Assembly (NCBI RefSeq): GCF_003609635.1
Contig: NZ_MCIA01000003.1
Span: forward strand, 124,001-188,000
Source: Lacrimispora algidixylanolytica
GTDB taxonomy: Bacteria > Bacillota > Clostridia > Lachnospirales > Lachnospiraceae
DNA: 64,000 nt
Direction of reading: 5' to 3'
Every line of letters begins with the position of its first letter. Position 1 is the first letter of the stretch. Shown here one piece after another: positions 1 to 9,785 of this stretch. The notes below the pieces were generated by a model. It saw only the letters and a list, made by a program, of their open reading frames with translations. It was not told the origin of the DNA and did no database searches. A program made the translations under genes and the position numbers.

Positions 1-914
<914 letters not shown>

Positions 915-955
915 ATAAGGCTGTTAAGAGGTAGGCTGGGAGAATAAAAAAATAG

Positions 956-998
956 ATGCCGGCAATCTGTCATTCATAGACAGATTGCCGGCATTTAA
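956..998. terminator. Bidirectional terminator between convergent genes
   Basis: A perfect 16-bp stem (956-971 with 979-994) closes a 7-nt loop. It is followed by a T-rich run on the plus strand and preceded by an A-run (946-953), so it can end transcription of both the collagen-like gene and the minus-strand gene ending at 1033. Confidence 0.85.
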
Positions 999-1032
999 TA
1001 TTAACCAAGACACCTTGTTTTAAAGGAGATAT

Positions 1033-3108
1033 TTATACTAATTTTATTACATTCAAAGATAATTGATTATAAAATGCAAACGCTGCTTTGTTAACATAAG
1101 CATCATCTCTCCCAATTAAAGTTGTTTGGTATGCTCCTGGCGTAACGGGGAAATCAGTCGAGCTAGTAATCCCTACTGTATATACTGCACCTTCCGGTCC
1201 GATTTTAATGCCGCGACCATCATCCCCTCTGCTACCCCCTAGATAGTATGAAACAAGAAGGTTACTTAGATCTGTTGATAAAATGCTGATAAATGCATCA
1301 TTAGATCCTCTCAAAGCTGAGGGGATCACGTTTGGTGTTATTGGAAAGTCGGTTGCTGAAGTAAATCCTGTGATATATGCATGGCCCTGTAAATCGGTGT
1401 AGATATCTCTAACTGAACTCGCGGTGCTTCCCCCCAAATAGGTGGATGCAATCAGACTTTCTCCAGATGGAGATAACTTGGATACATATGGTTGAAGATT
1501 AGCAGGGCCTTTTGTTGTCTGGAAAGCGCCAGGTGTTACCGGAAAATCGAATGAATTGGTTTCTCCCGTGACAAAAGCATGACCCAAGGAATCCAAGGCA
1601 ATGCCATAACCGTAATCAATACTGCTTCCACCCAAAAAGGTAGAGTAGACAAGAGAACTTCCGTCGATTGCCAGTTTTGTAATAAATGCTTCCTGCTCAA
1701 TAAAAGTGGTTTGGAAAGCACCGGGTGTTACCGGGAAATTGGTAGATCGGGTAGTACCAGTCACATACGCATGCCCCTGAGTGTCCAATGCAATTCCAAG
1801 GCAACCATCAAAAAAATTACCGCCAAGGTAGGTGGAGTAAATTAGGCTTGCTCCGTCAGGAGAAACTTTAGTAATAAACCCACTGCCGGTAGTATTGGGT
1901 AAGGTCATTTGAAAGGCGCCGGGAGTAGAAGGCAAAATAGTGGAGGAGGTTTGCCCTGTCACATAAGCACTTCCTTGAGAATCCACTGCAATATCATAAC
2001 TAATATCAGTATTGCTGTTTCCTAAAAAAGAGGAGTAGATAAGGCTCCCACCGTCTGCAGCTATTTTAGTAACAAACATATAGCCACGAGTGGTTTGAAA
2101 AGCGCCTGGTGTTATTGGAAAGTTTATAGAGCGGGTTTCTCCTGTGACATAGGCACAATACTCATCATCCAAGGAGATACCAAGGCCTCGATCTATGCCA
2201 TTGCCTCCAAGATACGTAGAATAAACAAGAGATTCTCCGTTGCTGGAAAACTTTGTGACATACGCATCCTCATTACCAGAGAAAGTAGTCTGAAAAGCAC
2301 CTGGTGTTACTGGGAAACCAGTTGAATTCACGTATCCAACCACATAGGCATGACCCTGGTCATCTACTGCAATTGATTGACCGTATTGGATATCTGCACC
2401 TCCAAGATAGGTGGAATACTGTAGGATAGGGTCTATAACAAGGGGGAAATCTGAAGAATAATTCCCAACTAATTCAAAGCCAATGTCGAAATTATTGTAA
2501 AGCTGATAGGCGCAGTTCACTGGTATGACAATACCATTTATCTGCTGATAAGCAATAGGAGCTAAGTCGGTGAGAGTTCCCAGAGCATGGTGTACCAGAA
2601 GATTTCCTGTCTCGTCTATTTCCAGACTTTCAGCCCCTTCCCAATGAAGCTGGATAGAAGTAATATGTTCTGGACTATCTAATAACCAGTTCATTTTCAA
2701 ACCATCATCACTGGCGGAAATCTCTAGATCTACGCCCTGCCAGACTGCTTTATATTTTAGTTCCTTATAATGTGAAACTCCATTTTGCCATTTTAAAGAG
2801 TCATCTCCTTTGAAAAAATGGTGATATCCCTCCTGCTGAGAGACTCCTTCCAGGAAAAGATTGGTATTTGCATTTGTAAAAGAGAGCTCCAGAGCCACAC
2901 CATTTCTAGGCTGATCTGGCTCTGGGACTTCTTCCTCTATAGGCTCCAGCTCCACGGAAGTAATCCGGTCTGAAGAAAAGAAAAAACGGCGTCCTTTATA
3001 ATTTGTCGTAAAGTGTGCTCTCTGATCTTCCTGCCCATTGTTTTTTACAAAGGAGAGAGGAAGCTTACATTTATTTAAATGAATGGAATCTTTTAAATGA
3101 TTTTGCAT
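1033..3108 (-). CDS. SBBP beta-propeller repeat protein, paralogue 1
   Basis: 691-residue protein. Residues about 10-200 form the N-terminal domain typical of SBBP-repeat proteins (KNNGQED, FFFSSDRIT, GVALELSF motifs). The remainder is a series of about eight blades, each with YSTYLGG, GHAYVTG and FPVTPGAFQTT signatures. No signal peptide or membrane segment is visible. The ATG at 3108 is chosen because AGAGGTG lies 6 nt upstream; the GTG three codons earlier is part of that ribosome-binding site. It is one of four paralogues in the same orientation. The function of the family is unknown; its strong promoter similarity to the others and the adjacent collagen-like gene suggest a spore or surface structural role, which is inference. 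Confidence 0.85.
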   Translation of the reverse strand: MQNHLKDSIHLNKCKLPLSFVKNNGQEDQRAHFTTNYKGRRFFFSSDRITSVELEPIEEEVPEPDQPRNGVALELSFTNANTNLFLEGVSQQEGYHHFFKGDDSLKWQNGVSHYKELKYKAVWQGVDLEISASDDGLKMNWLLDSPEHITSIQLHWEGAESLEIDETGNLLVHHALGTLTDLAPIAYQQINGIVIPVNCAYQLYNNFDIGFELVGNYSSDFPLVIDPILQYSTYLGGADIQYGQSIAVDDQGHAYVVGYVNSTGFPVTPGAFQTTFSGNEDAYVTKFSSNGESLVYSTYLGGNGIDRGLGISLDDEYCAYVTGETRSINFPITPGAFQTTRGYMFVTKIAADGGSLIYSSFLGNSNTDISYDIAVDSQGSAYVTGQTSSTILPSTPGAFQMTLPNTTGSGFITKVSPDGASLIYSTYLGGNFFDGCLGIALDTQGHAYVTGTTRSTNFPVTPGAFQTTFIEQEAFITKLAIDGSSLVYSTFLGGSSIDYGYGIALDSLGHAFVTGETNSFDFPVTPGAFQTTKGPANLQPYVSKLSPSGESLIASTYLGGSTASSVRDIYTDLQGHAYITGFTSATDFPITPNVIPSALRGSNDAFISILSTDLSNLLVSYYLGGSRGDDGRGIKIGPEGAVYTVGITSSTDFPVTPGAYQTTLIGRDDAYVNKAAFAFYNQLSLNVIKLV

Positions 3109-3137
3109 AATATACACCTCTTTCTAAACGGTATAAA

Positions 3138-3169
3138 GCATAATATGCAAAATGCTCTGTTAGTGAGAC
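3138..3169 (-). promoter_or_regulatory. Mother-cell sigma-like promoter of paralogue 1
   Basis: The palindrome GCATAATATGC (3138-3148) lies 29 nt before the start codon. The same GCATA-N-TATGC element occurs before the decayed copy and paralogue 3, preceded on the minus strand by GTCT(C/T)A-rich sequence. On the minus strand it reads CATATTAT, close to the sigma-E/sigma-K -10 family (CATA-based). The sigma assignment is inference; conservation among copies is seen directly. Confidence 0.4.
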
Positions 3170-3213
3170 AGCCTTACAGAAAGCTTTTAAAAAATGTTAT
3201 AAATATTACATTA

Positions 3214-3790
3214 CTAAAATAATCCTTTTATACTCAGAGAAAACTGTTTATAGAATGCAAAAGCCGTTTTTGTAACAAAGGCATCGCCACTACCGATTAG
3301 AGTTGTTTGGTACGCTCCTGTTGTAGTAGGAAAATCAGCAGAGAAAGTAACTCCTGTAGTATAGATTGCTCCATCTGGCCCAATAGCAATGCCGTATCCG
3401 TATTCAGTATTGCTGCCTCCCAAATAGTAAGAAACAAGAAAGGTTAGTCAAGTCTGCTGAGAGAATGCTGATAAATGCATTAAAAGTTCCTGTTAATGAA
3501 GAAGGGGTGATAGCCCTCCTGTTGAGATACCCCTCCTGGAGTGATATCGGGATTTGCATTTATAAAGGAGAGCTCCAGAGCCACGCCATTTCTGGGCTGA
3601 TCCGGGTCTAGAAAATCGCTTGGGAAATGGCCGGGGCCTGGGACTTTTTCCTATAAAGGCTCCAATTCTACGGAAGTAATCCGATCTGAAGAAAAGAAAA
3701 AACGACGGCCTTTATAATTAGTTGTAAAGTGGGCTCTCTGAGAAGCTTACGTTTATTTAAATGAATAGAATCATTTGATTGATCTTGCAT
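3214..3790 (-). pseudogene. Decayed SBBP-repeat paralogue
   Basis: The 5' end (start ATG at 3790 with an upstream GAGGTG) matches the first codons of the intact copies. Small deletions and insertions at about 3598-3660 and 3740 break the frame. A large internal deletion near 3512 joins the N-terminal domain directly to the last blade, removing about 1.4 kb relative to neighbours. A further one-base shift lies near 3445. The last 69 codons (3214-3423) stay open and end in SIKGLF, like the intact genes. The promoter palindrome upstream survives. Confidence 0.85.
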
Positions 3791-3822
3791 AATAGGCACC
3801 TCTGTCTTAAACATGTTATAGA

Positions 3823-3855
3823 GCATAGTATGCAAAAAAACTTATTTATAAGACA
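3823..3855 (-). promoter_or_regulatory. Promoter palindrome retained before the decayed paralogue
   Basis: GCATAGTATGC at 3823-3833 with an upstream CTTATAAAT-type element on the minus strand, matching the element before paralogue 3. It supports common descent of the promoters along with the genes. Confidence 0.4.
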
Positions 3856-3900
3856 TGCCTGTAAAAAGGTCAAAAAGTCAATTCTCTATACGTCATATCA

Positions 3901-5985
3901 TCATAAATATCCAGTTATATCAACCGATGCCTGACGGTAAAAGGCAAACCCAGTTTTGGTCACAAACGCATCACTGGTTCCATTTAAAGTTGTCTGGAAT
4001 GCACCCGGCGTGGCGGGAAATCCGGTAGAAAGAGTCTGCCCTGTTACATATACTGCACCTTCCGGTCCTGTAGCAATGCTATAACCAATTCCAGTTCCCA
4101 GACAGTAAGAAACAAGTAGTTTTGTTAAATCTGCGGAAAAGATACTGATATATATATTTGCACCTCCCTCAAATATTGAAGGTATTACTTCCGGTGTTAA
4201 AGGAAAGTTGGGCGAGGTAGTGTTTCCGGTGGCGAAAATACGGCCTTGCGCGTCAATTGTTCCTCCCCGGTTAACATCAGAACTATTACCTCCTAAAAAA
4301 GTAGAGGCAATAAGACTATCTCCGCCAGGAGATAACTTGGAAATAAACGTATTTATAAACCCTCCTGGATAGATTGTCTGAAATGCTCCAGGTGTTACTG
4401 GAAAACCAGGCCCATTAACGTTCCCTGTAACAGAGGTATTACCATAAGAATCCACAGAAATACTTTGCCCGCTTGAAACGGCACTGCCAGACAAATAGGT
4501 GGAATAAATAAGGGCACTTCCATCAAGGGAGAGCTTTGTTATAAACGCGGAATCTACATTGGTCGTAGTTTGAAAAGCGCCTGGTGTTACAGGAAAGTCA
4601 GTGGAAGTGGTAACACCTGTGACATAGGCGTAATCCTGAGCATCCACCGCAATATCATTGATAATATCCTGACCGCTGCCTTCCAGGTAGGTGGAATAGA
4701 CAAGGCTTCCTCCATCAGAAGAAAATTTTGTAATAAATCCGCTTTGTGGCCCCAATTTTGTAGTTTGAAATGCACCAGGAGTAACAGGAAAATTAATATC
4801 ACTGGTATATCCAGCAACATAAGCACAGCCCTGAGAATCAACGGCGATTCCGTTTCCAGTTCCTGTAAACCCTAAAAAAGTAGAATAAATCAAACTCCCC
4901 CCATCTGGCGCAAGCTTAGTAACATATATACTTCCACTAGTAGTTTGAAATGCACCGGGAGTAATGGGGAAATCGGCTGAAGTTGTTCTACCTGTAATAT
5001 AAGCACACCCTTCTGTATCCAAGGAAATGAAGTTGTCGGCTTCAATGCCACTGCCTCCCACATAAGTGGAATAAATAAGGGAGGTACCATTGCTTGCAAA
5101 CTTGGTAACAAATGCATCTGTATCACCACCATAGGTGGTTTGAAACGCACCGGGTGTTACAGGAAAGTCAATAGAAGTAGTAATTCCCGTAACATAAGCA
5201 CAGCCCTGAGTATCTACCGCAATGCCTCTTCCAAATTCTGTTAAACTTCCCCCCAGGTAGGTGGCGTACGATAGGATCGGATCAATGATAAGCGGAGTAT
5301 TTTCCAAATAACTACCTGTGAGTTCAAAACCAAGTTCAAAACTTCCATATATCCGATAAACGCAGTCTACTGGCTTTCTTTCCCCCTCTATTTCCTGATA
5401 AGCAATGGGAGCTAAATCAGTCAATGTTCCCAAAGCATGGTGGACCAGTAAGTTTCCTGAGGTGTCTAGTTCCAGACTGTCGGCCCCTGCCCAGTGTAGT
5501 CGTATAGAAGAGGCTCTGTCTACTCTGTCTAATACCCAGTTCATCTTCATACCATCTTGACTACCCAATATCTCCAAATCCACGCCCTCCCAGACATCAG
5601 GATAGCGAAGTTCTTTATAATGAGGAACACCATTGTTCCATCTTGTAGAGTCATTTCCCTTATAAAAATGGTGGTATCCTGGCTGTGGCAACACTCCCTC
5701 AGGAGTAAAATTGGAATTTGCATTTACAAATGAAAGTTCTACAGCCACGCCGTTTCGGGGCGTTTCTGATTCGGTTGGAATCACTGTTAAGTCATTTGGT
5801 TCCTTTCGTGATTCCTCCAAAGGTTCCAGTTCCACCAAAGTGATCCGGTCAGAAGAGAAGAACAGTCGCCGGTCCTTGTGGTTTGTAGTAAAGAGAGCTC
5901 TGGAATCTTCCTGTCCGTTGTTTTTAATAAAAGTGAGGGGGAGTTTCGTCTCATAGTTAAAAGGATTAGTTACAATATTCTGCAT
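3901..5985 (-). CDS. SBBP beta-propeller repeat protein, paralogue 2
   Basis: 694 residues beginning MQNIVTNPF. It has the same N-terminal domain (KNNGQEDSRALFTT, FFSSDRITL, GVAVELSF) and the same blade series (YATYLGG, CAYVTG, FPVTPGAFQTT) as its neighbours, ending in a conserved TGFAFYRQAS tail. The ATG at 5985 has GAGGTG 6 nt upstream; the ATG seven codons earlier overlaps this site and is unlikely. Compared with paralogue 1 it has an extra stretch of about 10 residues (KEPNDLTVIPTESETPRNG) in the N-terminal domain. It is closest to paralogue 3, including identical phrases such as LLVSYCLG. The upstream region lacks the exact GCATA-N-TATGC palindrome of the other copies. No molecular function is known. 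Confidence 0.85.
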   Translation of the reverse strand: MQNIVTNPFNYETKLPLTFIKNNGQEDSRALFTTNHKDRRLFFSSDRITLVELEPLEESRKEPNDLTVIPTESETPRNGVAVELSFVNANSNFTPEGVLPQPGYHHFYKGNDSTRWNNGVPHYKELRYPDVWEGVDLEILGSQDGMKMNWVLDRVDRASSIRLHWAGADSLELDTSGNLLVHHALGTLTDLAPIAYQEIEGERKPVDCVYRIYGSFELGFELTGSYLENTPLIIDPILSYATYLGGSLTEFGRGIAVDTQGCAYVTGITTSIDFPVTPGAFQTTYGGDTDAFVTKFASNGTSLIYSTYVGGSGIEADNFISLDTEGCAYITGRTTSADFPITPGAFQTTSGSIYVTKLAPDGGSLIYSTFLGFTGTGNGIAVDSQGCAYVAGYTSDINFPVTPGAFQTTKLGPQSGFITKFSSDGGSLVYSTYLEGSGQDIINDIAVDAQDYAYVTGVTTSTDFPVTPGAFQTTTNVDSAFITKLSLDGSALIYSTYLSGSAVSSGQSISVDSYGNTSVTGNVNGPGFPVTPGAFQTIYPGGFINTFISKLSPGGDSLIASTFLGGNSSDVNRGGTIDAQGRIFATGNTTSPNFPLTPEVIPSIFEGGANIYISIFSADLTKLLVSYCLGTGIGYSIATGPEGAVYVTGQTLSTGFPATPGAFQTTLNGTSDAFVTKTGFAFYRQASVDITGYL

Positions 5986-6079
5986 AAATAACACCTCATA
6001 ATTCATTATTTATAGAGTGCAATGAGAAAAATTTATATGCTTGCTAAAAAGTCGTTGTGGTAATTCTAACATTAATTCT

Positions 6080-8146
6080 CTAAAACAATCCTTCTATTTC
6101 TACCGACGCCTGACGGTAAAAGGCAAACCCTGTTTTGGTCACGAATGCATTACGGGACCCATTTAAAGTTGTCTGGTATGCACCCGGGGTGGCGGGAAAT
6201 TCAGTAGACATGGTCTCTCCTGACACATATACTGCACCTTCCAGCCCTGTGGCAATGCTATAACCACTTCCACTTCCCAGGCAGTAAGAAACAAGAAGCT
6301 TAGTCAAATCTGCTGAGAAGATACTGATATATATATTTGCACTTCCATCTAATAAAGAAGGTATTATATCAGGCGTTAATGGAAAGTTGGGTGAGGTGGT
6401 GTATCCGGTGGCATAAATACGGCCTTGCATGTCAATAGCACCTCCATAATTAACATCTGCAACTGATCCGCCAAAATAAGTGGATGCAATAAGGCTGTCT
6501 CCGCCTGATGATAAAATAGAAACAAACGTATCTGCAAGCCCGCCTCCATAGGTTGTTTGGAACGCACCAGGTGTTACTGGAAATCCAGCTCCATTGACCC
6601 GCCCTGTAATATATGCATAACCCAAGGAATCTACGGAAATGCTGTGTCCGGCCGAGGTAGTGGCAGTACCAGACAAAAATGTGGAATAAATAAGGGCACT
6701 TCCATCAAGGGCGAGCTTTGTTATAATTGCGGAACTCCCTGTGGAGGTAGTTTGAAAAGCGCCAGGAGTTACCGGAAAGTCAGGGGAATTGGTAACACCA
6801 GTCACATAGGCGTAACCCTGAACATCCACTGCAATGTCGTTAATTACATCCTGACCACTGCTTTCCAGGTAGGTGGAATAGATAAGACTTCCTCCGTCAG
6901 GTGAGAATTTTGTAATAAATCCACTTTCAAACCCTATTTTTGTAGTTTGAAATGCACCTGGAGTCACAGGAAAATTAAGGTCGCTAGTATTTCCAGTCAC
7001 ATAAGCATGACCCTGAGGATCGACTGCAATGCCATAAGCAGTTCCATTTCCGGTACCCCCTAAAAAGGTTGAATAAATCAAACTCCCCCCATCTGGCGCA
7101 AGTTTAGTAACAAATATATTTCCTAGAGTAGTTTGAAACGCACCGGGAGTAATGGGAAAATCGGCTGAAAGAGTCCGACCTGTCACATACGCGCATTCCT
7201 GTGAATCTAAAGAAATGGAGTTGTCGGATTCAATGTTGCTGCCTCCCAGATAGGTGGAATAAATAAGGGAACCGCCATTGCTGGCAAACTTGGTTACAAA
7301 TACATCTCTGCTACCTGCTAAGGTGGTTTGGAAAGCGCCGGGAGTTACAGGAAAATCAACGGAAGAAGTAGTTCCCGTAACATAAGCGCAGCCCCTAGTA
7401 TCTACGGCAATCCCTCTTCCATCGTCTGATAAGCTGCCGCCTAAATAGGTGGCATATCTTAAGATGGGATCAATGATAACGGGAATATTTTCCATATAAT
7501 AGCCTGTGAGTTCAAATCCAAGTTCAAAGCTACCATATAGCCGATAAACACAACTGACCGGTATTCTTTCCCCCTCTATTTCCTGATAGGCAATGGGAGC
7601 TAAATCAGTCAATGTTCCCAAAGCATGATGGACCAGTAAATTCCCCGTGGCATCCAGCTCCAGACTGTCTGCTCCTGCCCAGTGAAGACGAATGGAAGAA
7701 ACTCTATTTGACCCGTCTAATATCCAGTTCATCTTCATGCCATCTTGACTGCCCGATAGCTCCAGATCCACGCCCTCCCAGACAGCAGAATATAAAAGCT
7801 CTTTATAATGAGGAACTCCATTTTTCCATTTTAAAGAGTCATTTCCCCGATAAAAATGGTGGTATCCTGGCTGCGGTAATATTCCCTCTGGAATAAGATT
7901 GGGATTTGCATTTACAAATGAAAGTTCAACGGCTACACCATTTCGGGGATCATCTGGCTCCGGTACTGGTTCCTCTATAGGTTCCAGTTCCACAGAAGTG
8001 ATCCGGTCCGAAGAAAAGAAAAAGCGCCGTCCTTTATAGCTTGTAGTAAAGTGAGCTCTGGAATCTTCCTGACCGCTGTTTTTCACAAAAGAGAGAGGGA
8101 GTTTCGTCTGATATTTACTCATTGGGTGTGTCACAATATTTTGCAT
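6080..8146 (-). CDS. SBBP beta-propeller repeat protein, paralogue 3
   Basis: 688 residues starting MQNIVTHPMSKYQ. Domain order is as in paralogue 2: an N-terminal SBBP-associated domain to about residue 200, then repeated blades with STYLGG, YVTG and TPGAFQTT motifs. The start at 8146 is preceded by AGGGGG at a normal distance; an in-frame ATG 18 codons upstream overlaps the promoter-like palindrome and is rejected. No signal peptide is visible, so the product is either cytoplasmic or reaches the spore surface from the mother cell. Only 73 bp separate it from paralogue 2, but the promoter-like sequences suggest each gene is transcribed on its own. Confidence 0.85.
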   Translation of the reverse strand: MQNIVTHPMSKYQTKLPLSFVKNSGQEDSRAHFTTSYKGRRFFFSSDRITSVELEPIEEPVPEPDDPRNGVAVELSFVNANPNLIPEGILPQPGYHHFYRGNDSLKWKNGVPHYKELLYSAVWEGVDLELSGSQDGMKMNWILDGSNRVSSIRLHWAGADSLELDATGNLLVHHALGTLTDLAPIAYQEIEGERIPVSCVYRLYGSFELGFELTGYYMENIPVIIDPILRYATYLGGSLSDDGRGIAVDTRGCAYVTGTTSSVDFPVTPGAFQTTLAGSRDVFVTKFASNGGSLIYSTYLGGSNIESDNSISLDSQECAYVTGRTLSADFPITPGAFQTTLGNIFVTKLAPDGGSLIYSTFLGGTGNGTAYGIAVDPQGHAYVTGNTSDLNFPVTPGAFQTTKIGFESGFITKFSPDGGSLIYSTYLESSGQDVINDIAVDVQGYAYVTGVTNSPDFPVTPGAFQTTSTGSSAIITKLALDGSALIYSTFLSGTATTSAGHSISVDSLGYAYITGRVNGAGFPVTPGAFQTTYGGGLADTFVSILSSGGDSLIASTYFGGSVADVNYGGAIDMQGRIYATGYTTSPNFPLTPDIIPSLLDGSANIYISIFSADLTKLLVSYCLGSGSGYSIATGLEGAVYVSGETMSTEFPATPGAYQTTLNGSRNAFVTKTGFAFYRQASVEIEGLF

Positions 8147-8180
8147 AATATACCCCCTGTTTTTTTCATTGCTATACAAA

Positions 8181-8210
8181 GCATAGTATGCAAAAGTCAT
8201 AATTTATGAG
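8181..8210 (-). promoter_or_regulatory. Mother-cell sigma-like promoter of paralogue 3
   Basis: GCATAGTATGC at 8181-8191 lies 34 nt from the start codon; on the minus strand it reads CATACTAT. An upstream TCATAAAT element begins 19 nt before it. The pair resembles a sigma-E -35/-10 arrangement. No experimental support. Confidence 0.4.
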
Positions 8211-8404
8211 ACAGACATACCAAATGCCACCTAATAGCATTCAAACAAGTCCCTTCAAATCCCTTGTTTCTTGATAATATTTCGGGCAGAGTATATAATG
8301 TTAGGGAAATCTTAATAATATCTCAGTAAAAAAATGATAATTAACGTTTGGAAAACTGATAAAATAAGCTGTCCTCCATAACCATGGAAAGGAGTATCGC
8401 AGAT

Positions 8405-9106
8405 ATGCAGGAAAAAATACTGATTGTAGATGACGAACAGGAAATTGCGGACTTAGTGGAATTATATTTAAACAATGAAGGATACACGGTTTATAAATTT
8501 TATTCAGCAAGAGATACCCTTGCCTGCATTGAGACCACGGAACTTGACCTTGCTATATTGGATATCATGCTGCCGGATATGAGTGGGTTTAAACTATGTC
8601 AGAAGATTAGGGAGCAGCACACCTACCCAATTATCATGCTGACGGCAAAAGATGAAGAGATTGATAAAATAACAGGTTTGACATTAGGCGCAGATGATTA
8701 TATTACAAAGCCTTTTCGCCCCCTTGAGATAGTAGCAAGAGTAAAAGCGCAGTTACGAAGATATAAAAAATATAATCCATCGCATTCCACGGAAACGGAG
8801 GAGTCTGTGATTGCCCATTCCGGTTTGTTGATGGACATTAAGACCCACGAGTGCACTTTGGATGAAAGACCCCTTGCCCTGACTCCCACGGAATTTTCGA
8901 TTCTCCGCATTCTTTTAGAAAATAAAGGAAATGTGGTGAGCGCAGAGGAATTATTTCATAAGATTTGGCAGGACGAGTATTACAGTAAAAGTAACAACAC
9001 CATTACGGTCCATATTCGTCACCTGAGAGAGAAGATGAACGATACGGTAGAAAAACCAAACTACATTAAAACCATATGGGGAATAGGATATAAAATTGAA
9101 GAGTAA
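8405..9106 (+). CDS. vanR-like: VanR-type OmpR/PhoB response regulator
   Basis: 233 residues. The receiver domain (residues 1-115) has the acidic pair in IVDDEQE, the phospho-acceptor Asp in LAILDIMLPD, and the Lys in ITKPFRPLE. The C-terminal winged helix (about 135-230) carries LTPTEFSILRILL and VHIRHLREKM. The wording throughout is that of VanR regulators that control D-Ala-D-Lac/Ser resistance genes. The start at 8405 has AAAGGAG upstream; the ATG seven codons earlier has no site. The cognate kinase that would overlap its 3' end is reduced to a stub and the putative target peptidase is broken, so this is either a relict or is driven by another kinase. Confidence 0.85.
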   Translation: MQEKILIVDDEQEIADLVELYLNNEGYTVYKFYSARDTLACIETTELDLAILDIMLPDMSGFKLCQKIREQHTYPIIMLTAKDEEIDKITGLTLGADDYITKPFRPLEIVARVKAQLRRYKKYNPSHSTETEESVIAHSGLLMDIKTHECTLDERPLALTPTEFSILRILLENKGNVVSAEELFHKIWQDEYYSKSNNTITVHIRHLREKMNDTVEKPNYIKTIWGIGYKIEE

Positions 9107-9205
9107 GTATAAAGCTAACTATTTTCAGCCTAAATTGTTTTTTGGTTTTTAGGAATAATGGTATTTGCTTTTCTAATTTTCCGTTTGGTATTAGGTTTTT
9201 CTTAG
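9096..9205 (+). pseudogene. Remnant of VanS-type sensor kinase N-terminus
   Basis: A TTG at 9096 overlaps the end of the regulator by 11 nt, the usual vanR-vanS arrangement, and reads MKSKYKANYFQPKLFFGF before a stop in a T-run near 9150. One base shift restores LGIMVFAFLIFRLVLGFS, a first membrane segment, which then ends at 9205. The whole kinase core is missing. Recognition rests on overlap position, the basic N-terminus and the membrane segment. Confidence 0.6.
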
Positions 9206-9234
9206 GATTTAAACAATAAAATATTAAAATCAGG

Positions 9235-9276
9235 AAAGCTCCTGTTTGGTAAGATAATTACGAAACAGGAGCTTTT
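9235..9276 (+). terminator. Intrinsic terminator after the kinase stub
   Basis: Stem AAAGCTCCTGTTT (9235-9247) pairs with AAACAGGAGCTTT (9263-9275), loop 15 nt, followed by TTTTAATA. Confidence 0.75.
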
Positions 9277-9318
9277 AATATGTGTTTAGATCCAAATGAG
9301 AAAGGAAAATCACCATGA

Positions 9319-9777
9319 AACAGGAAGCAAATAGCCAAGGAAACCTCATGGAACTTGATTTTAGTAAATAAGTGGAATTCCATTCCAGATGATTATGAAG
9401 TGGAGCTAATGGAATTAACAAATGGACAATTAGTAGATAAGCGGATTTATCCTGAATTGCAGGAAATGTTTGATGCGGCCAGAAGTGAAAATATCTATCC
9501 CATTGCAGGGTCTGGATATAGAACTGAAAAGAAGCAAAAGAGTTTAATGAAGGAAAAAGTCGCTGAATACAAAGCAAAGGGACACTCCCAGGAAGAGGCA
9601 AGGACCAGGGCCGATGCGTGGGTAGCCGTTATTCTTCGCTACCCTGCCGACAAGACGGATATAACAGGGGTAATCAATGAACCCTGGCATTATCGTTATG
9701 TCGGAAAGGAAGCGGCAGCTCAAATATACAAAAGAGGTATCTGCCTGGAAGAATATCTAAATAAAGTAAACCAATAG
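9319..9777 (+). pseudogene. vanY-like: VanY-type D,D-carboxypeptidase lacking zinc-site segment
   Basis: The frame is open from 9319 (stop at 9316) and reads KQIAKETSWNLILVNKWNSIP, the start of the mature VanY peptidase domain, but no membrane anchor or good start codon is present; a TTG at 9355 is the only plausible one. SGYRTEKKQ and EPWHYRYVG, the first and last family motifs, are intact. Between them DAWVAV (to 9630) is joined directly to ILRYPADK. Active members have about 35-40 residues here, including SxHxxGxAxD, which supplies two of the three zinc ligands. The product cannot bind zinc normally. No frame disruption is seen at the junction, consistent with one in-frame deletion. Confidence 0.75.
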
Positions 9778-9785
9778 AACGATTG

